Below, in pieces: positions 6,139 to 7,291 of a stretch of DNA of 7,291 nt. Made by a program: the position numbers and the translations under genes. The DNA is from Planktotalea sp. (GTDB lineage Bacteria; Pseudomonadota; Alphaproteobacteria; Rhodobacterales; Rhodobacteraceae): contig JAHEGL010000028.1 of assembly GCA_024645145.1 (NCBI GenBank), positions 1-7,291 of the forward strand, in the 5' to 3' direction. Under the pieces are notes generated by a model that had not been told where the DNA came from, ran no database searches, and saw only the letters and a program-made list of their open reading frames with translations. Each line of letters begins with the position of its first letter. Positions within the stretch are counted from its first letter, which is position 1.

Positions 6139-7291
6139 ATGACAGAGATATCCCACGACCGCCTTCTTATCATCGACTTTGGCAGCCAAGTGACGCAGTT
6201 GATTGCGCGCCGTCTGCGCGAGCTGAATGTTTATTGCGAAATCCACCCTTATCAGAATGTGACGGATGCGTTTCTGACCGATTTTGCGCCCAAAGCCGTT
6301 ATTCTTTCTGGTGGCCCAGATAGTGTAACACGCGATGGATCACCGCGTGCACCTGAGAGCGTGTTCACCTTTGGCGTCCCTGTTTTGGGGATTTGTTACG
6401 GCCAACAGGTGATGATGCAGCAACTTGGGGGTAAAGTTGAGGGCGGTAAGATTTCTGGCGGTGGCGGCACCGCCGAATTCGGCCGCGCTTACGTAACCCC
6501 TGAAAACGCATTAGGGCTGTTGGATGGCTGGTTTGCAGATGGCAAAGAACAAGTCTGGATGAGCCATGGAGATCACGTCTCCGCGCTCGCGCCAGGCTTT
6601 GAAGTCTACGGAACATCCCCGAATGCACCATACGCAATCACAGCGGATTCAACACGCAACTTTTATGCGGTTCAGTTCCATCCAGAAGTACACCACACGC
6701 CAAACGGTGCGAAGCTTTACGAAAACTTTGTGAAGCTCGCCGGATTTAGCGGTGATTGGACGATGGATGCCTACCGCGAACAAGCGATAGAAGCGATCCG
6801 CGCGCAGGTTGGCGACAAGAAAGTGATCTGTGGTCTGTCCGGTGGCGTTGATAGCTCTGTTGCAGCTGTTCTTATTCACGAAGCGATTGGCGACCAATTG
6901 ACCTGTGTGTTTGTTGATCATGGCCTGTTGCGAAAAGGCGAAGCCGACGAAGTCGTCGCGATGTTCCGCGACAACTACAACATGCAGTTTATCCATGCTG
7001 AAGAACAAGAATTGTTTCTCGGTGCCTTGGATGGACAAGATGATCCTGAAACCAAGCGCAAAATCATCGGTGGCTTGTTTATCGATGTGTTTCAAAAATA
7101 CGCCGGCGAGATTGACGGCGCCGAGTTCCTTGCACAAGGCACGCTCTACCCTGATGTTATCGAAAGCGTGAGCTTTTCTGGTGGGCCGTCCGTCACGATC
7201 AAATCGCACCACAATGTAGGTGGCTTGCCCGAAAAGATGGGTTTGAAACTGGTCGAACCGTTGCGGGAATTGTTCAAAGACGAAGTCCGCG
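6139..7291 (+). CDS. guaA: GMP synthase (glutamine-hydrolysing), 3' end outside the window
   Basis: GuaA converts XMP to GMP using ATP and ammonia from glutamine, the last step of guanine nucleotide synthesis. The first 384 codons are here; the full protein is usually about 520 residues. The N-terminal class I glutamine amidotransferase domain shows GICYGQQ with nucleophile Cys86, and HPE with His181 and Glu183 completing the triad. The ATP pyrophosphatase domain follows, with the P-loop SGGVDSS (234-240), the [10 protein letters not shown] block (259-268), and the [13 protein letters not shown] and [11 protein letters not shown] segments (331-343, 355-365). The start is fixed by an in-frame TAG at 6127-6129 and by FGSQ beginning at residue 14. 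The Shine-Dalgarno is weak (GAG, 7 nt upstream). No frameshift is seen. The neighbouring gene is divergent, so guaA is probably expressed from the 183-bp spacer. Confidence 0.97.
   Translation, partial: MTEISHDRLLIIDFGSQVTQLIARRLRELNVYCEIHPYQNVTDAFLTDFAPKAVILSGGPDSVTRDGSPRAPESVFTFGVPVLGICYGQQVMMQQLGGKVEGGKISGGGGTAEFGRAYVTPENALGLLDGWFADGKEQVWMSHGDHVSALAPGFEVYGTSPNAPYAITADSTRNFYAVQFHPEVHHTPNGAKLYENFVKLAGFSGDWTMDAYREQAIEAIRAQVGDKKVICGLSGGVDSSVAAVLIHEAIGDQLTCVFVDHGLLRKGEADEVVAMFRDNYNMQFIHAEEQELFLGALDGQDDPETKRKIIGGLFIDVFQKYAGEIDGAEFLAQGTLYPDVIESVSFSGGPSVTIKSHHNVGGLPEKMGLKLVEPLRELFKDEVR

Noticed and set aside
6649..7212. Long minus-strand open frame opposite guaA
   Set aside because: It lies entirely within the well-recognised guaA coding sequence on the other strand and has no recognisable motif.

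Overview
The window looks like a chromosomal segment of an alphaproteobacterium, most likely of the order Rhodobacterales (Roseobacter-like). This rests on family recognition from the translations: a LipA of about 314 residues with the N-terminus I associate with that group, a helix-turn-helix/DUF6456 protein, a small DUF6477 protein, and an MttB homologue with a basic Arg/Gly N-terminus. Base composition looks moderate rather than very GC-rich. No IS element, tRNA, rRNA or CRISPR array was seen.

Layout, left to right. (1) Positions 1-148, minus strand: the 5' end of a lipoprotein gene that leaves the window. (2) 188-1649, minus: a serralysin-type (M10/RTX) secreted zinc metalloprotease, complete in domain content but broken by a one-base frameshift in a run of six G and by an in-frame TAA. 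(3) 1754-2698, minus: intact lipA (lipoyl synthase), whose ribosome binding site lies in a strong predicted hairpin. (4) 2817-3890, minus: a helix-turn-helix/DUF6456 regulator-like gene, open in one frame from end to end except for two in-frame stop codons. (5) 3891-4115: a divergent intergenic region with a cluster of DnaA-box-like sites. (6) 4116-4397, plus: a 93-residue DUF6477 protein. (7) 4408-5955, minus: an MttB-family (trimethylamine/quaternary amine) methyltransferase homologue without an amber/pyrrolysine codon. (8) 5956-6138: divergent intergenic spacer. (9) 6139 to the end, plus: guaA (GMP synthase), cut by the window edge.

The genes do not form one pathway. lipA and guaA are housekeeping genes, and the mttB homologue is a catabolic or C1-metabolism gene with no visible corrinoid partner in the window. 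The protease and lipoprotein may form a small secreted/envelope unit. The DUF6456 and DUF6477 genes are divergently transcribed from a shared control region with DnaA-box-like sites. The most interesting points are the lesions in two adjacent regions beside intact housekeeping genes, the DnaA-box cluster, and the RBS-sequestering structure ahead of lipA with a mutually exclusive alternative pairing.
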